Assembly: GCF_013343005.1 (NCBI RefSeq)
Contig: NZ_CP054491.1
Location: forward strand, 1,966,501 to 2,030,500
From: Candidatus Reidiella endopervernicosa
GTDB lineage: Bacteria; Pseudomonadota; Gammaproteobacteria; GCF-013343005
Reading direction: 5' to 3'
Length of the DNA stretch: 64,000 bases
Positions 8,129 through 17,319 of the stretch are shown in pieces. How positions within the stretch are numbered: position 1 is the stretch's first letter; every line of letters starts with the position of its first letter. The translations under genes and the position numbers were made by a program. The notes beneath the pieces were generated by a model. That model had not been told where the DNA came from, made no database searches, and was given only the letters and a program-made list of their open reading frames with translations.

Positions 8129-9786
8129 CAGGTCATCACCTGTAGCTCGGGAATCTCTACCTGAACTCCCTCGTTGAAACGGAAGGTGAGCTGGATGCGC
8201 GTCCCGTCACCCGGTTCACTCTCAATTCTCACGCGTCCACCCAGGTGTTGAGCACGCTCTTCCATAATCGAAAGCCCGACGTGCTCGCCGGGGTGACCAT
8301 CAAGAATCGGCTTATCAAATCCGACACCATCATCCTCGACCAATACCATGTAGTTACCTGCCGCATCGCAACGCAGTATGACGCGTACTGCGTGCGCCTC
8401 GCTGTGTTTGCGTATGTTGGCCAGGCACTCCTGAATGATGCGCAGCACCTGCATCTCGTAGTTGGTCGGCAGGCTGGCATGTTGCCACTCCTTCTGCAGG
8501 AAGGTGGCGATACCGGTGTCATCTCGAAAGCGTTTGATGATCTTCTCGAGTGAGGGGATCAGGCCACGTTGGCCGATAGGGGCTCGGAAGTGGGCGATCA
8601 GCTCGCGTAGCTCCAGGTAGGCTTCATCGAGACTATTTTCGATCTGCTCAATCTCCTGGATCGCCTCGAAATCAGCGCTCTGCTGCAGCGTCTCATCAAG
8701 CACACGTACCTGAAAGCGCAGACTGGCAAGTGTCTGTGCCAGTGAGTCGTGCAGCTCATGGGCAAGCATGGTGCGTTCCTGAATGATTGAGAGTTTTTTC
8801 GCCTCATTATCAATATGCGCTTTTTCGATCGCCATACCGAGGTGTCGACCGATACTGGTCAACAGCGCATTGGTATCTTCGAGATCATCGAGTACCGACT
8901 TATCGACAAACAGATTGTAGACGCCGAGTGTGCGGCCGCGATACTGCAGAGGGACTGCGAGCATCTGAACATCCTCGTCGGTGAAAAACGCCTGGCCGGC
9001 GTATTCACCACAGGTGCTGATATCCTCCTGACACATCACCTCACCTTCGGTGGCGACCTTGCCGCACATGCAGCGCTGCAGGGGAATCATCTGTTCTTGT
9101 TCGACCACCTTCTCATCAAGTCCGATGCTATAGATCAGATTCATGTGTTGATCGTTAGTCAGCAGTCGAACCGCGGCGGCACGCGCCTTGGTGAGATCTT
9201 TGAGGGTATGCAGAAAGCGGATCAGCAAATCATTCAGATCGCGTGAGATGTTAATGCTGGCGGCTACGTCGTAGAGGATCTCAAGTGAGCGGGTCTTCTG
9301 TTCGATGTAGTGCATATTCTTCTGCACTTCATCGTCCATGTCGTGAGTCAGTTTTTGTAGTGCATCAGAGACGCGATTGACGTTGTTCGAGAGTTCGTTA
9401 CAACCACCGCACTCAAAATCCGGAAGGCGGTTATCAAGATTGCCGTGGGCGATACCAAAGGCCCAGTTATGTACCCGCTGCATTGGTTCAACCAGTGTTT
9501 TGCGCAGCTGGCGTGCAGCGAAGAAAAGGGTGAGTAGGGTGGTGACAGAGAGCAGTAGCAGTACAGTGATTACACTGTCACGCTGCTCAGGGTAGAGCAG
9601 GGCGGTGATCGCACAGCCGATAGTGGCTACGATGATTGCAAGGAGAAGCACAAACTCCGTAGTCAGGCCAAATCGCTTAACTAGAGAGAGGAGTGTGTTT
9701 GGAACGGAGTCACTAGAGTAGGCCTCATCAAGGGCCTCAACCTCAGTTTCATGCTCCTGTTCGTCTATCGGCTGGGATGTGATCAT
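8128..9786 (-). CDS. NarX-type sensor histidine kinase with GAF domain
   Basis: This 552-residue kinase has two membrane helices near residues 43-62 and 72-90 with almost no periplasmic loop, unlike true NarX. A HAMP-like linker and a GAF domain (about 190-320) follow. The GAF carries a cysteine set, RCMCG, then VMC, then STC, that could bind metal or an iron-sulfur cluster. A further CGGC pair lies in the linker near residue 127. The HisKA_3 domain (LAHELHDSLAQTL) and HATPase end the protein. The absence of a periplasmic sensor suggests a cytoplasmic redox or ligand signal; this is inference. It is paired with the NarL-type regulator by a one-base overlap. Confidence 0.9.
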   Translation of the reverse strand: MITSQPIDEQEHETEVEALDEAYSSDSVPNTLLSLVKRFGLTTEFVLLLAIIVATIGCAITALLYPEQRDSVITVLLLLSVTTLLTLFFAARQLRKTLVEPMQRVHNWAFGIAHGNLDNRLPDFECGGCNELSNNVNRVSDALQKLTHDMDDEVQKNMHYIEQKTRSLEILYDVAASINISRDLNDLLIRFLHTLKDLTKARAAAVRLLTNDQHMNLIYSIGLDEKVVEQEQMIPLQRCMCGKVATEGEVMCQEDISTCGEYAGQAFFTDEDVQMLAVPLQYRGRTLGVYNLFVDKSVLDDLEDTNALLTSIGRHLGMAIEKAHIDNEAKKLSIIQERTMLAHELHDSLAQTLASLRFQVRVLDETLQQSADFEAIQEIEQIENSLDEAYLELRELIAHFRAPIGQRGLIPSLEKIIKRFRDDTGIATFLQKEWQHASLPTNYEMQVLRIIQECLANIRKHSEAHAVRVILRCDAAGNYMVLVEDDGVGFDKPILDGHPGEHVGLSIMEERAQHLGGRVRIESEPGDGTRIQLTFRFNEGVQVEIPELQVMT

Positions 9787-9858
9787 GCGTGCTGCCCGCC
9801 AGGCGCTGATTAAACTCTGATTGTATCAGATCAGCGCAGGGTGCCGATTATTGTGGTC

Positions 9859-10176
9859 TTAATCCTCTTCGGTGGGTGGAACGAAGTTTGGATCGTTGGG
9901 ATTGAGGAAAATAAAGCTGAACTGACCTGGCTCCATCTCAACATAATCGACGGTGGTTCCCTGCAGAAGAGCCTTGCCTGTCTCGTCAATAACGATATCG
10001 ACACCCTCGGAGTCGAAGTGAAGGTCTCCGTCACGGCGTGAATCAAAACCGATGGCGTACTGAATCGAACCATCATCGGCGCGACGAGCTGCAATGCGCA
10101 ACGGTAGACCGTCGTTTTCACCCTGCTCGGCAGATTCCAGAATCTGTTTGGCAGCATTCTTCGTGACTTTCAACAT
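9859..10176 (-). CDS. dsrR: DsrR, cysteine-free A-type scaffold-like protein
   Basis: The 105-residue protein has the HesB/IscA fold but no cysteine at all, the hallmark of DsrR. In Allochromatium DsrR is needed for normal sulfur-globule oxidation and is thought to act on dsr expression rather than build Fe-S clusters. The sequence around TVDYVEMEPGQFSFIFLNPN occupies the place where A-type proteins have their cysteines. It follows dsrN by 39 bp on the same strand, the usual dsr order. In Allochromatium dsrS follows; here a NarX-type kinase comes next. Confidence 0.9.
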   Translation of the reverse strand: MLKVTKNAAKQILESAEQGENDGLPLRIAARRADDGSIQYAIGFDSRRDGDLHFDSEGVDIVIDETGKALLQGTTVDYVEMEPGQFSFIFLNPNDPNFVPPTEED

Positions 10177-10215
10177 TGTGGTAGTACCCCTTGGTTCTGA
10201 TCAGATGCAGCTGGA

Positions 10216-11601
10216 TTAGGTCGCTGTTGAATTTTTACAGCGCCTTACAAACTCGATAAAGCGTCCAATCCAACGATTGCTGGCAGTGTCTCGCAGGTGA
10301 GCATAATTGGCCAGCAGATTACGATAGACGATGCCGTCGCGCGTTCCGTCGATACCGACGCCGCGCAACACGTTATAGGCATAGTTGAGGCCATCGGGTA
10401 GGTTTTCAAGGGCAGAGTAATGGAACTCATGCCCCTTAAACTGCCCCGGTTGGCTATCACTGTTGGTTAGTGGCCATGGTCCCTGTCCACTCTCTTCGAG
10501 TTCAACATAGCCGCGCCCAACGGGACGCGGGTGCATGACTGTATCGGCTGGAATGGCTCCAACCATCTCAGCCGTCGATCCCTGCCACTGTAGCGAGCGG
10601 CTCAGATACATCAGGCCACCACACTCAGCGTAGACGGGCATATCCGCTTCGATGGCGGCATGGATCGCTGAACGCATTTCGCTATTGGTCTCAAGCGCCG
10701 CCATGTGGGTCTCAGGAAAACCACCGCCGATAAAGAGTGCGTCGACATCGGGCAGTGTTTTGTCGTTGAGTGTGTCGAAGAAGATCGGCTCAGCACCGGC
10801 GGCGCGCATCGCATCGAGATCATTCTCATAATAGAAGCCGAAGGCGGCATCTCGAGCGACACCGATACGTAGATCCATTGTGGCTGAAGGCTGCTGTTGG
10901 GTGCCTGCGGTAAGCGGTTTCGCATTGGCAGCAATTTCGATAATAGCGTCGAGATCGACCTGTGCAGCAACAAGATTGGCGATGCTCTCTATCTTACGTT
11001 CAGCACCACCCGCTTCATTGCTAGGTACCAGGCCAAGGTGACGCTCCTCGATGGTCAGTTCCCGATTGCGGTGAATTGCTCCCAGCACAGGCAAGTTGGT
11101 GTAGTGCTCTACCGCCTGCCGTAATTTTGTTTCGTGACGAGGGCCAGCAACCTTATTAAGGATGACACCCGCAATAACGATTTCATTATCAAACTGTTGA
11201 TAGCCAAGCAGTAGGGGGGCTATGCCACGTGTAATTCCCTGGCAATCGATCACCAGCACAACGGGTGCATTGATCAGCTTGGCAAGCGCAGCATTACTAT
11301 TACTACCATCGAGCTCCATGCCGTCATAGAGCCCCTTGTTGCCCTCGATAATGGAGATGTCGACGGGAGAGGATCGCTCTGCAAAGGTCGTAACAATCTC
11401 GTTGGGCTGCATGGTGTAGAAATCGAGGTTATAGCAGCCGTTACCCGATGCCTTACCAAGCCAGAGCGGGTCGATATAGTCAGGACCCTTCTTGAACGGA
11501 CGAACGTTATGACCGCGCGCGGCGAGTGCCGCGCAGAGTCCAATTGAGACAGTGGTCTTGCCCGACGACTTGTGGGCCGCCGAGATCATGATATGGCCCA
11601 T
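10216..11601 (-). CDS. dsrN: DsrN, glutamine-dependent sirohaem amidase (CbiA/CobB family)
   Basis: This 461-residue protein has an N-terminal P-loop ATPase domain (AHKSSGKTTVSIGL; FKKGPDYIDP) and a C-terminal class-I-like glutamine amidotransferase domain with the nucleophile in YAECGGLMYLS. It resembles cobyrinic acid a,c-diamide synthase. Within a dsr locus this protein is DsrN, which makes the sirohaem amide used by DsrAB. It starts 2 bp after the trpD2-like gene, so the two are translationally coupled. A strong terminator upstream of that gene separates this unit from dsrP. Confidence 0.93.
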   Translation of the reverse strand: MGHIMISAAHKSSGKTTVSIGLCAALAARGHNVRPFKKGPDYIDPLWLGKASGNGCYNLDFYTMQPNEIVTTFAERSSPVDISIIEGNKGLYDGMELDGSNSNAALAKLINAPVVLVIDCQGITRGIAPLLLGYQQFDNEIVIAGVILNKVAGPRHETKLRQAVEHYTNLPVLGAIHRNRELTIEERHLGLVPSNEAGGAERKIESIANLVAAQVDLDAIIEIAANAKPLTAGTQQQPSATMDLRIGVARDAAFGFYYENDLDAMRAAGAEPIFFDTLNDKTLPDVDALFIGGGFPETHMAALETNSEMRSAIHAAIEADMPVYAECGGLMYLSRSLQWQGSTAEMVGAIPADTVMHPRPVGRGYVELEESGQGPWPLTNSDSQPGQFKGHEFHYSALENLPDGLNYAYNVLRGVGIDGTRDGIVYRNLLANYAHLRDTASNRWIGRFIEFVRRCKNSTAT

Positions 11602-11603
11602 CT

Positions 11604-12608
11604 TTAGGCAGCAGCACCGTAGCGTTCACGATTGCGGTTTTCCCACATCTCGCGAGCAGCGGCTTCGGCACTCTCGATTGAGTCGGCACGTCCCATCATC
11701 TTCAGGGTGATGGCAACTGTGCCAACAACCGATGCCTCTGCATATTCATCTTCGTGAGTTCCGTTCCAGAGTGCCGCCAACTGGTCAAGATTGAGATCAG
11801 CATCCTTTACATGGCGTCGTTTAAACATCGGTGGCCACTCCTCATCGCTCATCTCACCGTCATGTACGCTCTGCACCAGACAGGCGATATCAGGATTACG
11901 CTCGATCTCACCACCTTCTCCTTTAATAACGGCCAAATGCGGCTGCTCAAGCAGGATGGCTGCCTCCTGGTGCATCGGACGGTAACCGGGGTGGAAGATG
12001 CCCTGAAGTACATAAGGCGCCTTAAAGGGGTTTAGCAGACGTGAGAGGGTATGCACCGGTGAGCGTAACCCAAGTACGGGGCGCAACTCGATAATCTGGT
12101 GCAGTTTGGGAGAGAGCTGCTCGAGATCGAGGTAGGCGAAGTTATTCTGCTCCATCTTATCGATAGCATCGGCAATTGAGTTACAGGGGGTCATACCGAA
12201 GTGACCCAACACATCCTTGGTATAGATGCGTCCTGCTGTATGACCGCTAGCGCCGTGCATGAATATACGTACGCCACTCTCTGCCAGCAGCAGGGCAGAG
12301 AGCAGGAACCAGGGTAGATGACGGCGTTTGCCGGCATAGGAGGACCAGTCGAGGTCCACCTGCAACTGAGTGTCGGGGAGCTCAAGGCACTCACGTGTCG
12401 CTGCAACAAACCCCGCTAACTCTTCCGGGCTCTCCTCTTTGACGCGCATTAGCATCAGGAAGGCACCTAACTGTTCTGGCTCGACCTCATCGTTAAGAAT
12501 CATGCGCATCGCCTGATGCGCTTCCTCCTGAGTCAGGGCACGTGAACCGTTCTTGCCTTTACCAAGAATACGGATAAAGGGGGCGAAGGGGTGTTCCTGT
12601 TGTGACAT
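11604..12608 (-). CDS. TrpD2/YbiB-like glycosyltransferase-3-fold protein
   Basis: This 334-residue protein shows the anthranilate phosphoribosyltransferase-like fold. The N-terminal helical part includes ALTQEEAHQAM and EQLGAFLMLMRVK, and the C-terminal part follows GASGHTAGRIYTKDVLGHFG. TrpD2 proteins (E. coli YbiB) bind nucleic acids rather than make tryptophan. It immediately precedes dsrN (2-bp gap), a placement I associate with other sulfur oxidisers. No trp genes are nearby, which supports TrpD2 over TrpD. Its job in sulfur oxidation, if any, is unknown. Confidence 0.85.
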   Translation of the reverse strand: MSQQEHPFAPFIRILGKGKNGSRALTQEEAHQAMRMILNDEVEPEQLGAFLMLMRVKEESPEELAGFVAATRECLELPDTQLQVDLDWSSYAGKRRHLPWFLLSALLLAESGVRIFMHGASGHTAGRIYTKDVLGHFGMTPCNSIADAIDKMEQNNFAYLDLEQLSPKLHQIIELRPVLGLRSPVHTLSRLLNPFKAPYVLQGIFHPGYRPMHQEAAILLEQPHLAVIKGEGGEIERNPDIACLVQSVHDGEMSDEEWPPMFKRRHVKDADLNLDQLAALWNGTHEDEYAEASVVGTVAITLKMMGRADSIESAEAAAREMWENRNRERYGAAA

Positions 12609-12732
12609 GGTGTTACCTCATTCTGTGGATGCTATGCGATCAAGCACTTTAGATTCGGTCTATCTTGCCATAATTCAAGGTCTGACACGTTCCCTGAGCT
12701 CATGGTTTTCACTATTTTCTAGGGTAGAAACA

Positions 12733-12760
12733 AAATGGCCGCCTATAAAGGCGGCCATTT
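12733..12760 (-). terminator. Strong terminator after dsrP
   Basis: A perfect 12-bp inverted repeat (AAATGGCCGCCT with AGGCGGCCATTT, loop of 4) sits 16 bp past the dsrP stop. On the minus strand it is followed by TTTTGTTTC, so it should end transcripts from dsrA-dsrP and make trpD2-dsrN-dsrR depend on another promoter or on read-through. Confidence 0.85.
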
Positions 12761-12775
12761 CGAAGCTAATGTGAC

Positions 12776-13990
12776 TTAGTGGTGCGGGTCGACAACCTCG
12801 TCAGCCAGGCTCTCCGGAAGAATGTGGAGTGTCTTGACCGCCATCAAAATCAGCAACAGGGCGGTGGCAAAACCACCCAGACCGAGCATTATTTCAGGCA
12901 GAGTCGGTGCGTAGCTGTGGGCAATGCCGTTCACGGCACCATCAAAGAAGCTGCTGCTCACCTCATAGCCAGGGAACATCATCAGTGGGAAGGCCTGTCC
13001 GCCAATGATGAGTACATACATCTGTATCAGGCCACCGAGGATAACCAGACCCGCTGCACTGGCAATCCAGTTACGTGAGGCACCCAGTTTCGGATGGTAG
13101 AGGATAGCCAGAGGTACCAGCGAGCCGAGCAGGATCTGACCGATCCAGAACAGTTTGGTGTAGATACCGCCATCAAGCAGGATGAAGCGTTCAACCGCAT
13201 GGTGTTCAGTGGCGTAGAGATTGGTAACGTGCTGGGTGATGACGAAGTAGAGCACACCGGCCACAAATACACCGAGCAGGTTCTTCATGCGTTTGATCAT
13301 CGCATCGCCCAGCGGACGCTCAATGGCGTTGTAGGTGAACATCAGTACCAGTAGAAAGATTGCAAGGCCGAAGGCGAATGACATGACGACAAACATCGGA
13401 GCCATGATCGCTGCATCGTAGGCCTGACGGGCAACCAGGAAGCCGAAGATTGAACCGGTACCGGTGGTAAGTACCAAACGCCAGACAAATGCGAAGGTAC
13501 CAACCGCTCTGGAGTAGGGGTTCATACGACGTTCCATCATGGTCCAGAGATAGGCCAGTACGATAACCAGGAAGCCATTATAGAGCAGGATGTTCCAGGC
13601 AAAGATCGACTTGAAGTTGTAGGTGGTCATTGCCACGATCAGACGATCAGGACGGCCGAGATCGAGGACCAGTACCATCAGACCACCAATCAGCAGCGCT
13701 ATAGCCATGATTGCTGAGAGTGGCGCCAAAGGTTTGTACATCTTCTTGCCAAACACGGAGCCGATTGAGGCTACGTTGAGTGCACCGGAGGCCGCAACGA
13801 TCAGGAATACCGCAAACACGTGCGGTGTGCCCCAGACGATCTGGTTACTCATACCGGTCACCCAGTGACCGTTATGCTCCATGTAGTAGGTCGAACCCAG
13901 TGCAGCCAGGATGAAGCCACCAAGGATGATTAGCAGGGAGTAGAAGCCCTGCATGTGTCCAATAATGTCGCGATAGACGATCTTTTTCAT
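12776..13990 (-). CDS. dsrP: DsrP, NrfD/PsrC-family quinone-interacting membrane subunit
   Basis: About ten membrane helices and the NrfD-type pattern identify DsrP, the integral subunit that exchanges electrons with the quinone pool in DsrMKJOP. Seen in order are GFYSLLIILGGFILAALG, LDLGRPDRLIVAM and the helix containing FKSIFAWNILLYN. A TTG three codons upstream (13999) is in frame, but ATG at 13990 (MKKIVYRD) is the likelier start. dsrO ends 41 bp upstream. A strong terminator follows, making dsrP the last gene of the main dsr transcript here. Confidence 0.94.
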   Translation of the reverse strand: MKKIVYRDIIGHMQGFYSLLIILGGFILAALGSTYYMEHNGHWVTGMSNQIVWGTPHVFAVFLIVAASGALNVASIGSVFGKKMYKPLAPLSAIMAIALLIGGLMVLVLDLGRPDRLIVAMTTYNFKSIFAWNILLYNGFLVIVLAYLWTMMERRMNPYSRAVGTFAFVWRLVLTTGTGSIFGFLVARQAYDAAIMAPMFVVMSFAFGLAIFLLVLMFTYNAIERPLGDAMIKRMKNLLGVFVAGVLYFVITQHVTNLYATEHHAVERFILLDGGIYTKLFWIGQILLGSLVPLAILYHPKLGASRNWIASAAGLVILGGLIQMYVLIIGGQAFPLMMFPGYEVSSSFFDGAVNGIAHSYAPTLPEIMLGLGGFATALLLILMAVKTLHILPESLADEVVDPHH

Positions 13991-14031
13991 CAGTCTCAAT
14001 ACCCGCTTTTATAAAGCTGTTAGTTGTAAGC

Positions 14032-14772
14032 TCAGATGCCCTGGTAACGCACGCCAGGATTAAGGCCGAGGTCGGCACGAATCTGGGTGGTTGCGTGGGT
14101 CTTAACGGCCTTGGCGATGTTGCTCTCTGGATCGTTGAGATCACCAAACACCATCGCGTCTTCGCCGCAGGACTCAACACAGGCTGGTGTACCGTCCTCG
14201 TCGACACGATGAACGCAGAGCGTACACGCCTCTACAGTGCCCTTGCCACGAGGTGAATAGGGCTTCTGATCCTCGACAGTCTCGTGCACAAATGAGCGAG
14301 CCTTATAGGGGCAGGCCATCATGCAATAGCGACAGCCGATACAGATGTGTTTGTCGACCAGAACGATACCATCCGCGCGTTTGAACGAAGCACCCGTTGG
14401 GCAGACATCGGCACAGGGTGGATTCTCACAGTGCTGGCACATCAGTGGCAGCGAGTGAACAGCACCAGTGGCCTTCTCACGCAGTTCAACCTTGCGGATG
14501 TACTGGGTATCGGTCTCTGGACGGCCGTGTGTAGTCAGCGCATGCTCTTCATTACAGGCGCTCACACAGTCGTTACACCCCTTAGCACACTTGTTGGTGT
14601 CGATCAGCATGCCCCAGCGAACCTTGTCGGTAACTGCTTCATCTGCTGGTTTGGCGTGTGCCGTTGAGAGCAGTACGCCTGGTGCGATGGTGACACTGGC
14701 AGCAGCAGCCGTACCGGCGATAAAACGACGACGCGACTGATCTTTTACTTGTTTATCTGCGTGGTTACTCAT
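14032..14772 (-). CDS. dsrO: DsrO, periplasmic ferredoxin-like iron-sulfur subunit
   Basis: The protein begins with a twin-arginine signal (SRRRFIAG, hydrophobic core, then AHA). It contains several four-cysteine motifs typical of DsrO/HybA: CAKGCNDCVSAC, CQHCENPPCADVCPTG, CIGCRYCMMACPYKA and CTLCVHR...CVESC. These would bind about four [4Fe-4S] clusters in the periplasm between DsrJ and DsrP. Starts at 14790 (TTG) and 14778 (ATG) are possible. The ATG at 14772 overlaps the dsrJ stop in ATGAGTAA, indicating translational coupling, and was chosen. Confidence 0.94.
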   Translation of the reverse strand: MSNHADKQVKDQSRRRFIAGTAAAASVTIAPGVLLSTAHAKPADEAVTDKVRWGMLIDTNKCAKGCNDCVSACNEEHALTTHGRPETDTQYIRKVELREKATGAVHSLPLMCQHCENPPCADVCPTGASFKRADGIVLVDKHICIGCRYCMMACPYKARSFVHETVEDQKPYSPRGKGTVEACTLCVHRVDEDGTPACVESCGEDAMVFGDLNDPESNIAKAVKTHATTQIRADLGLNPGVRYQGI

Positions 14773-15211
14773 TGACATTAACCTCGGCAATTTGGGCCTT
14801 CAACGTTTCGTTGATGGTTGCGTTGCCCAGTTTGGCTCTCTCTTCAGAGGGTTTAGAGGTGTGACACTGGAAGCAGTCGACGCTAACCGCTGCATATTTA
14901 TGGCAGCCGCTACAGAAGTGCTCAGGGTTCTTCACGCTCATGAACTGACCGTCACCATCTTGCTTAGCATGACAATCGATGCACCCTTTGAGGCTGTGTT
15001 TGCTGGTGCGGATGCCATCGCGCATGGTTGCATCACGTTGATGCCTGATCAGATCCATGTGGTTGTGTCGCATGAAATCGGTCGGCTCGACGCACTGTTC
15101 ACCCTTAGCGCCGGTACCAGTCTCATGCTCAGCCGCATGGGCAACCGCTACGAGACTCAGAGCGAGTGCGGCAGCAGCCAGTAGTTGAACTATTTTCTTC
15201 ATCGAAACCAT
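14765..15211 (-). CDS. dsrJ: DsrJ, periplasmic trihaem cytochrome c
   Basis: An uncleaved or cleavable signal helix (residues 4-26, ending AHA) precedes three CxxCH haem sites: CIDCH, CSGCH and CFQCH. The extra cysteine in GEQCVEP matches the cysteine known to ligate one haem in the unusual His/Cys fashion in Allochromatium DsrJ. Its length of 148 residues is normal. AAGGAA upstream of ATG 15211 overlaps the dsrL stop. It is part of DsrMKJOP, presumably exporting or accepting electrons in the periplasm. Confidence 0.95.
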   Translation of the reverse strand: MVSMKKIVQLLAAAALALSLVAVAHAAEHETGTGAKGEQCVEPTDFMRHNHMDLIRHQRDATMRDGIRTSKHSLKGCIDCHAKQDGDGQFMSVKNPEHFCSGCHKYAAVSVDCFQCHTSKPSEERAKLGNATINETLKAQIAEVNVNE

Positions 15212-15220
15212 AACGATTCC

Positions 15221-17218
15221 TTATTCACCCATGCCCATGTCGATGTAACCGGTGGGGCAGACGTCGGCGCAGATGTGACAACCGATACAACGGCTGTAGT
15301 CAGTGAAGACGTAACGGCCAGTGGTTGAATCCTTAGCCGGGGTCTTCTTAACAGCCTCCTGAGGACAGAAGACAACGCAGTTATCACACTCGAAGCACAT
15401 GCCGCAGCTCATGCAGCGACCAGCCTCTTCCTGTGCCTGCTCTGTGGTCAGACAGACCAGACGCTCCTGGTAGTTACCGAGCACTTCATCTGAGCCGATT
15501 GAGATCTCGTCACGCTTAATGCGGTCGGTGAACTCGAAGTGGCCGAGGAACAGGTTGGTTGAAGGAATGATCTCGTTGGTAGCACGATCTTCGTAGTTGT
15601 GTACCGCCCAGTCGTTCTCAGAGGTACCACGCAGACCCAGATCGATCTCCTTAGCAAAACCTTCGGCCTTCTTGATCTCATCGCGACCTGCTGCGTGGAA
15701 GTCCACTGGGCTGTGATCGGTCTCAACCAGCTTACGCATCAGGTTGAAGTGATGAACGTCGACCTTCGGACGCTTGCTCATCTCTTGATTGTCGAGGTAG
15801 CGATCAATACCGTCGGCTGCGATAGAAGCCTGGCCGATAGCGGTGGTCAGCAGGTGAGGGCGAACGATATCGCCAGCAACGAAGTGACCCGCCTTGCCAG
15901 GAACCTGGAAGTTGGCGTCGGCATCAATGAAACCCTTGCCGTTGTCGACTGATTCGATGCCTTCCATGTTACCGCTCTGACCGATCGCAGATACGACCAG
16001 GTCACACTCGATGGTCTCTTCAGAGCCTTCAATAACGGTAGGACGACCATCGACCATCTCACACTTGGCAATCTTCAGTGCGGTGGCGCGACCATCGGCA
16101 CCCTTGATGACTTCAAGAGGCATTACGCTGCCACGAATCTCAACACCCTCGTTGGTTGCATCACGAACTTCGTGTTCTGCAGCGGTCATCTCTTCAACGG
16201 GGAAGAGTGAGGTGAGCATAACGTCAGCGCCTTCACGCTTGGCAGTCGCTGCCACGTCGTGTGCGGTCTGGCCGAGGATAACGTTCTCGGCACGATCATT
16301 TTCGTGGACTTCGGTGATTGCACCGAGGCGACGGGCAACAGAGGCGACGTCGATCGAGGTGTCACCACCACCGATGACGATTACCTTACCGGTGACTGCC
16401 TGCAGGCGGCCTTCATTAAAGGCTGCGAGGAAGGCGATACCAGAGATACAGTTGACGGCATCTGCACCCTCAACCGGGATGTTACGACCAGAGTGGGTAC
16501 CGATCGCCCAGAGTACGGCGTCGTAATCCTTCTCGATCTGGTCCATTGGGATGTCTTTACCGATACGGGTGCTGGTACGAACCTCTACGCCCATGTCGGT
16601 GATGCGCTTGATCTCACCGTCGAGTACGTCGCGAGGAGTACGGTAGCCAGGAATGCCGTAACGCATGAAGCCGCCGAGCTCTTCGTGGTCATCAAATACG
16701 GTCGCACCGTGGCCACGACGACGCAGCTGGTAGGCAGCTGCCAGGCCCGCTGGTCCGCCACCGATGATCGCTACCTTCTTACCGGTCTCAGGAGCGGGTG
16801 CATCGAACTGGTAGTTGTTGGCCAGTGCGGTGTCACCGATGTACTGCTCGATAGAGTTGATACCGACGAAGTCTTCAACCTGGTTACGGTTACAGCCGTC
16901 CTGACAAGGAGCGGGGCAGACACGACCCATGATTGAAGGGAAGGGGTTGGCGTTAGTTGAACGGCGGAATGCATACTCCTGCCAATCCATATCGCCAACT
17001 GGTTTCTCGATACCGCGAACGATGTCGAGCCAGCCGCGGATATCCTCACCTGCAGGGCAGCTGCCCTGGCATGGGGGGGTACGGTGTACGTAGGTGGGGC
17101 ACTTGTGCGACCAGCTGGCCTGGAAGATCTGCTCTGACCATGCCGAGGTTTTGCTGTCGCCATCTTCATATCGACGGAATGTCAGATCGTTGTTCATATC
17201 TTCGCTGCTTGTAGCCAT
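15221..17218 (-). CDS. dsrL: DsrL, NAD(P)H:acceptor oxidoreductase
   Basis: The 665-residue iron-sulfur flavoprotein is related to the GltD subunit of glutamate synthase. It has an N-terminal cysteine region (CQGSCPAG, CPAPCQDGC), an FAD-binding motif (KVAIIGGGPAGLAAAYQLRR), an NAD(P)-binding motif (KVIVIGGGDTSIDVASVARR) and a C-terminal ferredoxin part (CGMCFECDNCVVFCP, CIGCHICADVCPTG). DsrL takes electrons released by DsrAB during sulfur oxidation and passes them to NAD+. Its presence, with dsrEFH, marks the oxidative direction. It lies between dsrK (101 bp upstream) and dsrJ (9 bp downstream). The C-terminal ferredoxin part is typical of the sulfur-oxidiser type. Confidence 0.96.
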   Translation of the reverse strand: MATSSEDMNNDLTFRRYEDGDSKTSAWSEQIFQASWSHKCPTYVHRTPPCQGSCPAGEDIRGWLDIVRGIEKPVGDMDWQEYAFRRSTNANPFPSIMGRVCPAPCQDGCNRNQVEDFVGINSIEQYIGDTALANNYQFDAPAPETGKKVAIIGGGPAGLAAAYQLRRRGHGATVFDDHEELGGFMRYGIPGYRTPRDVLDGEIKRITDMGVEVRTSTRIGKDIPMDQIEKDYDAVLWAIGTHSGRNIPVEGADAVNCISGIAFLAAFNEGRLQAVTGKVIVIGGGDTSIDVASVARRLGAITEVHENDRAENVILGQTAHDVAATAKREGADVMLTSLFPVEEMTAAEHEVRDATNEGVEIRGSVMPLEVIKGADGRATALKIAKCEMVDGRPTVIEGSEETIECDLVVSAIGQSGNMEGIESVDNGKGFIDADANFQVPGKAGHFVAGDIVRPHLLTTAIGQASIAADGIDRYLDNQEMSKRPKVDVHHFNLMRKLVETDHSPVDFHAAGRDEIKKAEGFAKEIDLGLRGTSENDWAVHNYEDRATNEIIPSTNLFLGHFEFTDRIKRDEISIGSDEVLGNYQERLVCLTTEQAQEEAGRCMSCGMCFECDNCVVFCPQEAVKKTPAKDSTTGRYVFTDYSRCIGCHICADVCPTGYIDMGMGE

Positions 17219-17319
17219 GCTCGAATCTCCTAAAGCTTAAAATTCTGCAGTTCTATCCAACTATTAGGGTTGGGTTTCACTGCTTTAAGAAAAATTTAAT
17301 TGTGGTTTAGCTATTGCTA

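Noticed and set aside
11604-12608. Tryptophan biosynthesis trpD
   Set aside because: There is no trp neighbour, it is coupled to dsrN, and the sequence fits the TrpD2/YbiB branch better.
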